Positions 8,401 to 17,159 of a stretch of DNA of 54,593 nucleotides are shown one piece after another. The position numbers and the translations under genes were made by a program. The stretch is from Candidatus Moraniibacteriota bacterium (GTDB taxonomy: Bacteria; Patescibacteriota; Minisyncoccia; Moranbacterales; UBA11712): NCBI GenBank assembly GCA_030679895.1, contig JAUXSN010000007.1:1-54593 (forward strand), read 5' to 3'. Under the pieces are notes generated by a model. The model did not search any database. It worked only from the letters and a program-made list of their open reading frames with translations, and was not told the origin of the DNA. Each line of letters opens with the position of its first letter. The stretch's first letter is position 1.

Positions 8401-9255
8401 ATGAAAAGTAAGAAACTCAAAATAAGGGTTGCGAAGCATTCCGGTTTTTGTTTTGGAGTGAAAAGGGCGTATGACTTGGTTTGCGTCAATTCCAAGAACT
8501 GCGAAAAGCTTTATATTCTCGGAAAGTTGGTCCACAATGATGACGTTTGCGGAAACATCCGAAAAAAAGGAATTAAAGAAATTAAGTCGCTTAGAGACAT
8601 ACAAGAGGGAACCGTCATTTTCACGGCTCATGGAGTCGGACCGAATATGTATGAAAAAGCGAACGAGCGGGGCTTAAAAATAATCGATACCACCTGTCCT
8701 AAAGTGGTGAAGGCGCAAAGACTGGCAAAAACCTATTTCAAGAAAGGATATCAAATTATCGTTTTCGGAGACAAAAATCACAAAGAAGTGAGAAGCATCA
8801 AAGAATGGGCGGAGAATGAAGCCGTTATTGCGGGAAATTTCGACGAAGTTAAGGAATTGAAACTGGATCCCGGAAGAAAATATTGTCTTGTCTCCCAAAC
8901 CACCCAAAACGCGAAAGAGTTCAAAAAATCCGCCGTTTACCTCAAGAATAGACTAAAAAATTTCATATTTTTCAACACGATTTGCGATTCAACCGAACAG
9001 CGCCAAAAAGAAATCCGTAACCTTGCCAAAGTTAACGATGTTGTGATAATAGTCGGCGGCAGGGACAGCGCCAATTCTAAGATGCTTTTTGAAATTGCCA
9101 GTAAAATAAACCCGAAATCCCATTTCATCGAAAACGCAAAAGGCCTGAAACCGCAACGGCTCATGAGCGCGAAATCAGTGATTATCGGCGCCGGCGCCTC
9201 GACACCGGAGTGGGTAATAGAAAAAGTGGTTGATAAAATAAGAAAAATATCCTAA
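8401..9255 (+). CDS. ispH: 4-hydroxy-3-methylbut-2-enyl diphosphate reductase
   Basis: IspH/LytB: HSGFCFGVKRAYDL, TAHGVGP, DTTCPKVVKAQ, TICDSTEQRQKEIRNL, GASTPEWVIEKV. Confidence 0.95.
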   Translation: MKSKKLKIRVAKHSGFCFGVKRAYDLVCVNSKNCEKLYILGKLVHNDDVCGNIRKKGIKEIKSLRDIQEGTVIFTAHGVGPNMYEKANERGLKIIDTTCPKVVKAQRLAKTYFKKGYQIIVFGDKNHKEVRSIKEWAENEAVIAGNFDEVKELKLDPGRKYCLVSQTTQNAKEFKKSAVYLKNRLKNFIFFNTICDSTEQRQKEIRNLAKVNDVVIIVGGRDSANSKMLFEIASKINPKSHFIENAKGLKPQRLMSAKSVIIGAGASTPEWVIEKVVDKIRKIS

Positions 9256-9264
9256 GCTTGTATT

Positions 9265-10494
9265 ATGAAACAATCCCAACTTTTCACTAAAACTCAAAAG
9301 AACGCGCCCAAAGATGAAATGAGTCTCAATGCCCAGCTCCTTATTCGTGGCGGTTTTGTCGATAAATTGATGGCCGGAGCCTATACTATTTTGCCGTTGG
9401 GTTGGCGAGTCATGAAAAAGATCGAGAATATCATTCGGGAAGAAATAGACGCTATCGGCGGTCAAGAAATTTTTATGCCGGCTCTCCAACCAAAGGAGAA
9501 TTGGGAGCGTACTGGAAGATGGAGCACTATGGATGATTTGTATAAAGTGAAGGACTCAAGTGATCGGGAGTTTGCGCTCGGTGCCACCCATGAGGAGGTC
9601 ATTTCGCCACTCGTAAAAAAATTTATAAATTCCTATAAAGATCTGCCATTTTCCGCCTATCAGATCCAAAGTAAATTCCGGATGGAGTTACGGGCTAAGT
9701 CTGGTATCCTGCGGGGCCGCGAATTTATGATGAAAGATCTTTATTCTTTTCATCTGGATCAAGAGGATCTTAATAATTATTATGAAAAGGCAAAAAAGGC
9801 TTATAAAAATATTTTTGAGCGTGTTGGTATCGGCGACAAAACTTTTGTAACATTCGCTTCAGGCGGTTCATTTTCCAAATATTCGCATGAGTTCCAAACA
9901 CTTACCGAGGCCGGAGAGGATATTATTTATATTTGCAATAAATGCAATCTAGCCATAAACAAAGAAATCAAGTCTGAAACGCCACAATGCCCCGATTGCC
10001 AGGGAAGCGATTTTAGGGAAGAAAAAGCGGTGGAAGTCGGGAATATATTCAAACTCGGAACAAAATACAGCGCGCCTTTCAATTTGGCAGTTGACAATAA
10101 GCAAGGGGAAAAAGTAACTTTGATCATGGGATGTTACGGAATCGGTCTGCAAAGGCTGATGGGAACGATCGTAGAGGTCGATAATGATGAAAAGGGGATT
10201 ATCTGGCCGGAATCGATCGCGCCTTTCAAGGTTCATCTTGTTAGTCTTGGAAAAAATGAGGAAGCGGAAAAAATATATCAAGATCTTCTAAAGAAAAATA
10301 TTGAAGTATTGTACGACGATCGGGACGTAAGCGCCGGAGAAAAGTTTGCCGATACGGATCTTATCGGTCTTCCTTATCGCGTAGTCGTTAGCGAAAAATC
10401 CCTCAAAAGCGGGGGAGCGGAAATAAAAAAACGCCCGGAACCAAAAGGCGAAATTATTCCGACTGACAAAATAGCAGCGGAATTATCCAAATAG
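9265..10494 (+). CDS. proS: Proline--tRNA ligase, short form without the INS editing domain
   Basis: LLIRGGFVDKLMAGAYTILPLGWRVMKKIENIIREE; GATHEEVISPLV; GILRGREFMMKDLYSFH; CYGIGLQRLMGTIVE. Confidence 0.95.
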   Translation: MKQSQLFTKTQKNAPKDEMSLNAQLLIRGGFVDKLMAGAYTILPLGWRVMKKIENIIREEIDAIGGQEIFMPALQPKENWERTGRWSTMDDLYKVKDSSDREFALGATHEEVISPLVKKFINSYKDLPFSAYQIQSKFRMELRAKSGILRGREFMMKDLYSFHLDQEDLNNYYEKAKKAYKNIFERVGIGDKTFVTFASGGSFSKYSHEFQTLTEAGEDIIYICNKCNLAINKEIKSETPQCPDCQGSDFREEKAVEVGNIFKLGTKYSAPFNLAVDNKQGEKVTLIMGCYGIGLQRLMGTIVEVDNDEKGIIWPESIAPFKVHLVSLGKNEEAEKIYQDLLKKNIEVLYDDRDVSAGEKFADTDLIGLPYRVVVSEKSLKSGGAEIKKRPEPKGEIIPTDKIAAELSK

Positions 10495-10518
10495 CATTCC
10501 CAATCAATTATCCTGCGT

Positions 10519-10541
10519 CAGTCGAAGCGACTGGCTTTTTT
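10519..10541. terminator. Rho-independent terminator between convergent proS and aspS
   Basis: CAGTCG-AAG-CGACTG followed by GCTTTTTTT. Confidence 0.75.
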
Positions 10542-10555
10542 TATAGACAATATTA

Positions 10556-12340
10556 TTATTTTTTCACTGCAATATTCGCTTCGTTCAGTTGTTTTTCATC
10601 CACTTCGCTCGGACTATCCATCATCAGGTCTCGTCCGCTTCCGTCTTTGGGAAAAGCGTATATGTCCCGAATGGAGTCCAAATCATGAAGAACCATCAAA
10701 ATGCGGTCAATTCCCGGCGCGTTTCCTCCATGGGGAGGAGCGCCGTATTTGAAGGCGCGAACCAGCGCGCCAAAACGTTCATCCACGTCTTTCCTGGAAT
10801 AATTCGCGATTTCAAAAGCTTTATACATTATTTCCGGATCATGGTTTCGAATAGCGCCGCTGGAGGCTTCAAAACCGTTCAAAACCAAGTCGTATTGATA
10901 GGCTAGAACATCCAGGGGATCTTTTTCTTGAAGCGCCTGGAGTCCGCCTTGGGGCATAGAAAATGGATTGTGTTCAAAATCAATTTTTTTAGGGTCAATT
11001 TCCGAATAGGAATACATCGGGAAATCAACAATCCAGCACCAGGCCGCCAAGCTGCTGTCTTTCAATCCCAATTTGGCCGCGCATTCACTTCGGACAGCTC
11101 CCAGGCTCAAGCAAACCATTTTCCAGTCATCGGCTCCGAAAAATATAATATCATTTTCTTTCGCGCCGACCTCATCCACAATTTTTTGCGCCAAATCATC
11201 GCCTAAAAATTTAATTATGGGCGATTGTAATTTTCCTTCGCGGAAAAATATATAGGCAAGTCCCTTGGCACCTTTCATTTTCGAGATTTCGGTAAATTCG
11301 TCAATTTCTTTTCTCGTGAATTTTGCTCCGCCTTCAACTTTCAAGGCGTGAACGACACCGCCTTTATCGATCGCGTCCGAAAATACCGAAAATCCACAAT
11401 CTTTGACCGTTTCCGTGATCGGCCTGATCTCCATCTCAAATCTCAAGTCCGGTTTATCGGTTCCGAAGCGGGTCATAGCTTCCCGCCAGGGAATTCTTTG
11501 AAATTTTCCATTTTCATCCAGATTGACAATTTTCTTTTGGGAGAATTTTTTCGTCAGATCTATCATCAACGGATCCATCAGATCCAAAACATCTTCCTGG
11601 GTCACAAAACTCATTTCAATATCAAGTTGATAAAACTCGCCATAGTGCCTGTCCATTCGAGGATCTTCGTCCCGAAAACAGGGAGCAATTTGAAAATATC
11701 GGTCCAATCCTCCGACCATCAGAAGCTGTTTGAATTGCTGGGGGGCTTGAGGAAGAGCATAGAATTTCCCCGGGTGCAGCCGGGAAGGAACCAGAAAGTC
11801 GCGCGCCCCTTCCGGAGAAGAATTGGCGAGTATCGGCGTCTGGATTTCAATGAAATCGCGTGCCTGAAGATAATTTCTTATGTGTTGAATGTATTTATCT
11901 TTCAATGCGAGTAGTTTTTGGAGTTCCGGACGGCGCAGGTCAACGAAACGATACTGCAATCGCAAAGTTTCATTGGCTTCGTCTGATTTTTCTTCATCGA
12001 GTTCAAAGGGAGGAGTTTCGGATTTATTGAGAATCGCAAGTTCGCTGATTTCAACTTCTATTTCGCCGGTCACAAGTTTGGGATTGATCATTTCCGCGGG
12101 CCTCGCGACAACCGTGCCGGCAGCTTTCACGACCCACTCGTGCCGCAACTTGTCGGCCTCTTTCCATGCAACGCGGTCGATCGCGGAATCAAACTTGATT
12201 TGCGTAAGTCCGTAGCGGTCCCGCAGATCAATAAAAATAATCCCGCCATGATCCCGCCGCCGGTGCACCCAGCCGGCCAGAACAACCCCTTGGCCGATAT
12301 TGGATTTATTCAATTCCCCACAAGTGTGCGTTCGTAGCAT
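10556..12340 (-). CDS. aspS: Aspartate--tRNA ligase
   Basis: MLRTHTCGELNKSNIGQGVVLAGWVHRRRDHGGIIFIDLRDRYGLTQI; bacterial class II catalytic core; GAPPHGGNAPGIDRILM. Confidence 0.97.
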   Translation of the reverse strand: MLRTHTCGELNKSNIGQGVVLAGWVHRRRDHGGIIFIDLRDRYGLTQIKFDSAIDRVAWKEADKLRHEWVVKAAGTVVARPAEMINPKLVTGEIEVEISELAILNKSETPPFELDEEKSDEANETLRLQYRFVDLRRPELQKLLALKDKYIQHIRNYLQARDFIEIQTPILANSSPEGARDFLVPSRLHPGKFYALPQAPQQFKQLLMVGGLDRYFQIAPCFRDEDPRMDRHYGEFYQLDIEMSFVTQEDVLDLMDPLMIDLTKKFSQKKIVNLDENGKFQRIPWREAMTRFGTDKPDLRFEMEIRPITETVKDCGFSVFSDAIDKGGVVHALKVEGGAKFTRKEIDEFTEISKMKGAKGLAYIFFREGKLQSPIIKFLGDDLAQKIVDEVGAKENDIIFFGADDWKMVCLSLGAVRSECAAKLGLKDSSLAAWCWIVDFPMYSYSEIDPKKIDFEHNPFSMPQGGLQALQEKDPLDVLAYQYDLVLNGFEASSGAIRNHDPEIMYKAFEIANYSRKDVDERFGALVRAFKYGAPPHGGNAPGIDRILMVLHDLDSIRDIYAFPKDGSGRDLMMDSPSEVDEKQLNEANIAVKK

Positions 12341-12453
12341 AAATAAATAGTACTTTATATTGGAATATTATTCAAGACCACTGTTTTTTTTCTCCGTTTA
12401 TGCTAATGTTATAATTAATGGATTTCAATAGTCATAATTTTTCATAAAACATT

Positions 12454-13719
12454 ATGGACGCAAATAAAAATTGGGAAATTCTCAAACAAACCGATCCGGA
12501 GATATACGACGCCTTGATCGGCGAAGAAAAAAGGGAACAAAAAGGAGTGGAACTCATTCCTTCGGAAAATTATACCTATCCCGAAGTTTTTGCCGCCAAC
12601 GGCTCGATTTTGACTAATAAATACGCCGAAGGCTATCCGGGCAAACGATATTATGGCGGGCAAGAATATACGGATATTGTCGAAAATCTCGCGCGAGACC
12701 GCGCCAAGAAACTTTTTCGCTGTGAACACGCCAACGTCCAACCTCTTTCCGGTTCGCCTATGAACCAAGCCGTATATTTTGCCTTTCTCAATCCCGGCGA
12801 CACCGTTCTCGCGATGGAACTTTCGCATGGAGGGCATTTGACCCACGGCGCGCCGGTTTCGCACATGGGAAAAGTCTTCAATTTTGTCCGTTACAAAACC
12901 CATCCGGACGAAAAAGGAAGAATCGATTTTGAAGAACTTTTGAAAGTTGCCAAAGAATGCCGGCCGAAAATCGTCATGTGCGGATATACTTCTTATCCGC
13001 GAGATTATGATTATACGGATTTCAAAAAAGTGGCGGATGAAGTGGGCGCCATAACTTTCGCGGACGTCGCCCACATTGGGGGACTCATAGCAGCCGGCGT
13101 GATGAGAAATCCTTTTGATTATGGCTTTGACGTGGTTTCGACGACGACCCACAAGTCATTGCGCGGCCCGCGAGCGGGAATGATAATGTGCAAAGAAAAA
13201 TACGCCGCACAAATTGACAAATCTGTTTTCCCCGGTCTGCAGGGCGGTCCGCATATGCAAACAATTGCGTCAATAGCTGTCGCATTGGGCAAAGCGCTTG
13301 AACCGGAATTCAAGGAGTATGGAAAACAAGTTCTGGCCAATTCGAAAACTTTGGCCCGGGAGCTTATGGATAACGGTGTGAAACTTGTCACGGACGGGAC
13401 AGACAATCATATGATGGTTGCGAACACAGTGCAAAGTTTCGGCATCGACGGAAAATTGGCCGAGCAAACCCTGGATAAAATTTCCATCACTGTCAACAAA
13501 CAGATCATCCCGGATGATCCCAACCCGCCCTTGAAACCCAGTGGCATCAGATTGGGAACTCCCGCGGCGACAACGCGAGGAATGAAAGAAGATGATATGA
13601 AAAAATTGGGAAAATGGATCATTGAAGCCTTGAAAAATCATCAAGACGAAAGCAAACTGGAGGAAATCAAAAAAGAAGTTGAGAAGTTTTGCATCAAATT
13701 TCCAGTGCCGGGAATATAA
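12454..13719 (+). CDS. glyA: Serine hydroxymethyltransferase
   Basis: LIPSENYTYPEVFAANGSILTNKYAEGYPGKRYYGG; VVSTTTHKSLRGPRAGMIM. Confidence 0.97.
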   Translation: MDANKNWEILKQTDPEIYDALIGEEKREQKGVELIPSENYTYPEVFAANGSILTNKYAEGYPGKRYYGGQEYTDIVENLARDRAKKLFRCEHANVQPLSGSPMNQAVYFAFLNPGDTVLAMELSHGGHLTHGAPVSHMGKVFNFVRYKTHPDEKGRIDFEELLKVAKECRPKIVMCGYTSYPRDYDYTDFKKVADEVGAITFADVAHIGGLIAAGVMRNPFDYGFDVVSTTTHKSLRGPRAGMIMCKEKYAAQIDKSVFPGLQGGPHMQTIASIAVALGKALEPEFKEYGKQVLANSKTLARELMDNGVKLVTDGTDNHMMVANTVQSFGIDGKLAEQTLDKISITVNKQIIPDDPNPPLKPSGIRLGTPAATTRGMKEDDMKKLGKWIIEALKNHQDESKLEEIKKEVEKFCIKFPVPGI

Positions 13720-13722
13720 CCC

Positions 13723-13745
13723 ACTCCAACATTCAATGTTGGGGT
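13723..13745. repeat. Short palindrome at glyA 3' end
   Basis: ACTCCAACATT-C-AATGTTGGGGT (one G.T), 3 nt after the glyA stop; related copy at 47385. Confidence 0.85.
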
Positions 13746-13872
13746 AAAGAAATCTATTTATATGAAAAAGAGCAATATGCCTCCATACACGATCTGTTGC
13801 AAAACTTTCAGGTATAATATCTTGAGAGCCTTTTACTGTTGTTGATAAAAAATATATAAGGATTAGCGGAAG

Positions 13873-13901
13873 AAAAGTTCTCAAGATATGAGAACTTTTT
13901 T
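13873..13901 (+). terminator. Strong rho-independent terminator upstream of the ParB-like gene
   Basis: AAAAGTTCTCA-AGATA-TGAGAACTTTT + T run; 11-bp perfect stem. Confidence 0.85.
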
Positions 13902-13919
13902 AATTTTTTACATAAAAAC

Positions 13920-14309
13920 ATGAAGAAAATTCAAATTATATCGATAAAAAAACTGAAGCCGCATGAAAAAACGAACCGGATAAACTTGAAAAAAATAAAA
14001 TTTCAACTACGCAAAGAGGGTCGGCTTATTAATCCGATTATTGTCGATCGGGATAATCTGATTATTCTTGACGGGCACCATAGGGTCAGAGCGTTGGCAG
14101 AACTGGGTTATAAAAAAATTGCGGCTTACTTAGTCGACTATTCCAGCGAACGGATAAAAGTGCTTCCGCGGAGACCTGGCATAAAGATTTCAAAGGAAAT
14201 AATTATCAAAAAAGCGCAAGCGGGGAAAGTTTTCCCGCATAAAACCTCAAAGCACCTTATTCCCGACAGGCCGAAAAATATAAACACCCCGCTTTATAGC
14301 TTGAAATAA
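13920..14309 (+). CDS. ParB/Srx-like N-terminal domain protein
   Basis: ISIKKLKPHEKTNRINLKKIKFQLRKEGRLINPIIVDRDNLIILDGHHRVRALAELGYKKIAAYLVDY, ParB-like DGHHR motif. Confidence 0.8.
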   Translation: MKKIQIISIKKLKPHEKTNRINLKKIKFQLRKEGRLINPIIVDRDNLIILDGHHRVRALAELGYKKIAAYLVDYSSERIKVLPRRPGIKISKEIIIKKAQAGKVFPHKTSKHLIPDRPKNINTPLYSLK

Positions 14310-14499
14310 AAGGGATGCGGAGATATGATAAGATTAGAGTTGATTTTAAACCACTAATATTTCTACGAAACTCATAAAAAAAATGACATGTGCGAATATT
14401 TGTCGCAAAAATGAATATTTGCTATATTATAACTAATGGAGCAAAAACAAAAAACAAAGGACGAAAGCTGCACTGCTTATCAGTGTAGCGAGGGAGAAC

Positions 14500-14630
14500 C
14501 AGGATGTGAAATTTCGAAAATCGTTTGACGGATCTTTTTGCAATAGCTTCCCTTGCGATTTTTTTATCAATTTTCCGCTAACTCCCTGTCCTTGGTATTT
14601 TTTATCAACCGTCAAACTGTGGTCTTCTTA
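14500..14630 (-). pseudogene. GNAT acetyltransferase remnant
   Basis: Minus-strand translation EDHSLTVDKKYQGQGVSGKLIKKSQGKLLQKDPSND matches a GNAT acetyl-CoA-binding motif (Q-x-x-G-x-G/A type) but has an in-frame stop just upstream and no complete fold. Confidence 0.6.
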
Positions 14631-14696
14631 ACTAATTACCCAAAAAGATATTAGAAATCTAGAACTTTTAAGTTTTACTAACTGCGTAGAAATCAT

Positions 14697-15620
14697 ATGA
14701 GTTGGTTTTTTATAGCACTTCTCGGGCCTTTTTTGTATGCTCTGACGAATTATATTGATAAAGTTCTCCTGGAGAGATATTTTAAAAAGAGTGGGATTGG
14801 CACTGTCCTACTTTTCTCTTCTTTGGGTTCTGTGTTTGCACTGCCTTTTTTCTTATTGATAGATAGAACAGTGTTAGATGTTAGTTTTGTAAATATTCTT
14901 ATTCTCGCGATTAAAGGAATGTTGGGTGTGGGGGTGCTGTGGTGCTATTTAATAGCTCTCAGGGACGAAGAAACCTCCGTAGTAATAGTTTTTTACCAGC
15001 TTGTTCCTGTGTTTGGAAGCATATTGGGTTATCTTGTGCTTGGTGAAGTTTTAACCCATATGCAATTGATTTCCATGGCGATCATTATTCTTGGTACGAC
15101 AATCATTGCGTTTGAAGTAGATTTAGATAATCATTTTAAGCTTCGAAAAAAGAGTACTATTATACCAATGCTAGGGGCTTCCTTTTTTTGGGCATTAGGC
15201 GGAACCATTTTTAAATTAGTAGCGCTTAAAGAAAATTTATGGAGATCATTGTTTTGGGAAAACCTTATGTTCGTATTAGTAGGTATTTGTATATTTATTT
15301 TTATACGTTCTTATCGAGAAAATTTTATATCGGCGTTTAAAAGTAACTCTAAAAATATTTTATCACTCAATGTTTTGAATGAGTCTATATACATATCAGG
15401 AAATGTGGTTGTTGCCTACGCGTATCTTCTTGCTCCTGTCGGGCTCGTATTGCTTACACAATCATTTCAACCAATTTTCGTTTTGTTTATAGGTGTGATA
15501 CTGACCGTTTTCTTTCCAAAAATAATAGTTGAGAAAATAGAGGCAAAACATATCTGGCAAAAAATTATTGCAATCAGTCTAACGGGAATCGGCACCTATC
15601 TTTTGCTTTTTTATAAATAA
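14697..15620 (+). CDS. EamA/DMT-superfamily transporter
   Basis: About 10 predicted hydrophobic helices; DEETSVVIVFYQLVPVFGSILGYLVLGEVLTHMQLISMAIIILG. Confidence 0.8.
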   Translation: MSWFFIALLGPFLYALTNYIDKVLLERYFKKSGIGTVLLFSSLGSVFALPFFLLIDRTVLDVSFVNILILAIKGMLGVGVLWCYLIALRDEETSVVIVFYQLVPVFGSILGYLVLGEVLTHMQLISMAIIILGTTIIAFEVDLDNHFKLRKKSTIIPMLGASFFWALGGTIFKLVALKENLWRSLFWENLMFVLVGICIFIFIRSYRENFISAFKSNSKNILSLNVLNESIYISGNVVVAYAYLLAPVGLVLLTQSFQPIFVLFIGVILTVFFPKIIVEKIEAKHIWQKIIAISLTGIGTYLLLFYK

Positions 15621-15698
15621 GATTCGCTAATTTAAAATTTTGCCATTTATATAGAAAAGTAATATAGTAAGGTTCATTCAACATATTTACTATTTTTT

Positions 15699-16658
15699 AT
15701 GATACCCGAATTTCCGAATTTCAAAAAACTAGAGCTGTCAGACAAAAAAGAGATTGAAAAATTTCTTTCAAAATTCCCACCGTACTCAGTTTTTAATTTT
15801 ACGAATTTATGGGCGTGGGATATAAGAGCTGATCGTAAAATAGCAAAACTAAATGGAAATTTAGTTGTACGCTTTACGGACTATGAAACAAAGGAGCCAT
15901 TCCTTTCTTTTTTAGGTGTCAATAAATGTGAAAGTACCGTATTCACACTTTTGTCATTTGCCGGCAGTTCAAATATATCTCCAAAACTCCGCTTCATAAC
16001 AGAAGAATCAAGCATGCGTCTGCAATCTGTCAATTTGCTTGTAAAAGAGGACCGCGACAATTTTGATTACTTTTTTTCTACGGCTGAGCTAGCTAAGCTC
16101 CAAGGTATCAAATTTAAAAAACATAGGAATCTTGCCAGAAGATTCTCGGAAAAATATCCGGATGCTGTTTTTCAATTAAAAGATCTGAGTGATTTATCAA
16201 TACAGAACAAACTTCATCTTGTGTTGCGACAGTGGGAGCAGCGGAAAAAAATGCAAAATAAAGCATGCGATCTAAAGTTTGAAAAAAAAGCACTCAATCG
16301 TTTGCTAAAAAATGCCAAGACTCATAAGTTAATCTTGTCCTGCATTTTTTTACATGATGCGTTGCTTGGTTTCAGTATTGACGAAGTATTGCCCGGTCGA
16401 AACGCGATTGCCCATTTTATCAAAGCCGATAATTCTTTTAGAGGCATATATGAGTTTCTCAATAGGGAATTAGCTCAATATCTAACAACCCTTAAAATTA
16501 CGTTATGGAATTGGCAACAAGATTTAAATATTAAAAATTTAAGGGAAACAAAATTAGGTTATCGTCCAATTGCTTTCCTCAAAAGATATACAGTCTCACT
16601 TAATGCTGCCCATGAGCATGATTTGCAAAAACTACACAAAGAAGTTCTTAAAAAATAA
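15699..16658 (+). CDS. DUF2156 (phosphatidylglycerol lysyltransferase C-terminal-like) protein
   Basis: MIPEFPNFKKLELSDKKEIEKFLSKFPPYSVFNFTNLWAWDIR; C-terminal ITLWNWQQDLNIKNLRETKLGYRPIAFLKRY. Confidence 0.75.
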   Translation: MIPEFPNFKKLELSDKKEIEKFLSKFPPYSVFNFTNLWAWDIRADRKIAKLNGNLVVRFTDYETKEPFLSFLGVNKCESTVFTLLSFAGSSNISPKLRFITEESSMRLQSVNLLVKEDRDNFDYFFSTAELAKLQGIKFKKHRNLARRFSEKYPDAVFQLKDLSDLSIQNKLHLVLRQWEQRKKMQNKACDLKFEKKALNRLLKNAKTHKLILSCIFLHDALLGFSIDEVLPGRNAIAHFIKADNSFRGIYEFLNRELAQYLTTLKITLWNWQQDLNIKNLRETKLGYRPIAFLKRYTVSLNAAHEHDLQKLHKEVLKK

Positions 16659-16730
16659 ATATAAGGCGTTGATGTCCTTGCTCTTGCATAATCACACTTA
16701 TTTATGTAATATTAATGTAGCAAATCGACT

Positions 16731-17147
16731 ATGGATGTTAAACAAAAAATTCGTAATTACTTTTTTTTCTACATACTCGCGACTCTTATTTTCGTCGTCG
16801 GTGTTTTTTCTTATTACCGTTTTATTATCAAGCAAGACTATATGGTTGGATATGAAGGCGTCTGCGATCCAGTTGCAAATACGAATAAATGTTTTGTAGG
16901 TTGCGAGGATGATGCTTGCACTAAAGAGTACTACTACTTAAAGATGGTAAAATATGCGCCTGATTTATACAAAGAATGCGGCGAAGATATAACTGATTGT
17001 GAATCGGCTAATTCGTGTCTTCCGGGCGATCACGATTGTTCCGAAACATATTGCAACCCTGAAGACGAAGGTGACACTTGCGCAACGGAGAAAAATACCC
17101 AAAACGATAAGAACGATGTTAAAGAAGAATCATCACAAAATGAATAA
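16731..17147 (+). CDS. Membrane-anchored, cysteine-rich hypothetical protein
   Basis: N-terminal TM helix followed by an acidic segment with 10 Cys. Confidence 0.65.
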   Translation: MDVKQKIRNYFFFYILATLIFVVGVFSYYRFIIKQDYMVGYEGVCDPVANTNKCFVGCEDDACTKEYYYLKMVKYAPDLYKECGEDITDCESANSCLPGDHDCSETYCNPEDEGDTCATEKNTQNDKNDVKEESSQNE

Positions 17148-17159
17148 ATAATCCAATTT

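Noticed and set aside
14433-14615. Intact 60-aa protein on the minus strand
   Set aside because: Only a GNAT fragment with a TTG start and an unrelated hydrophobic tail; treated as a pseudogene remnant.
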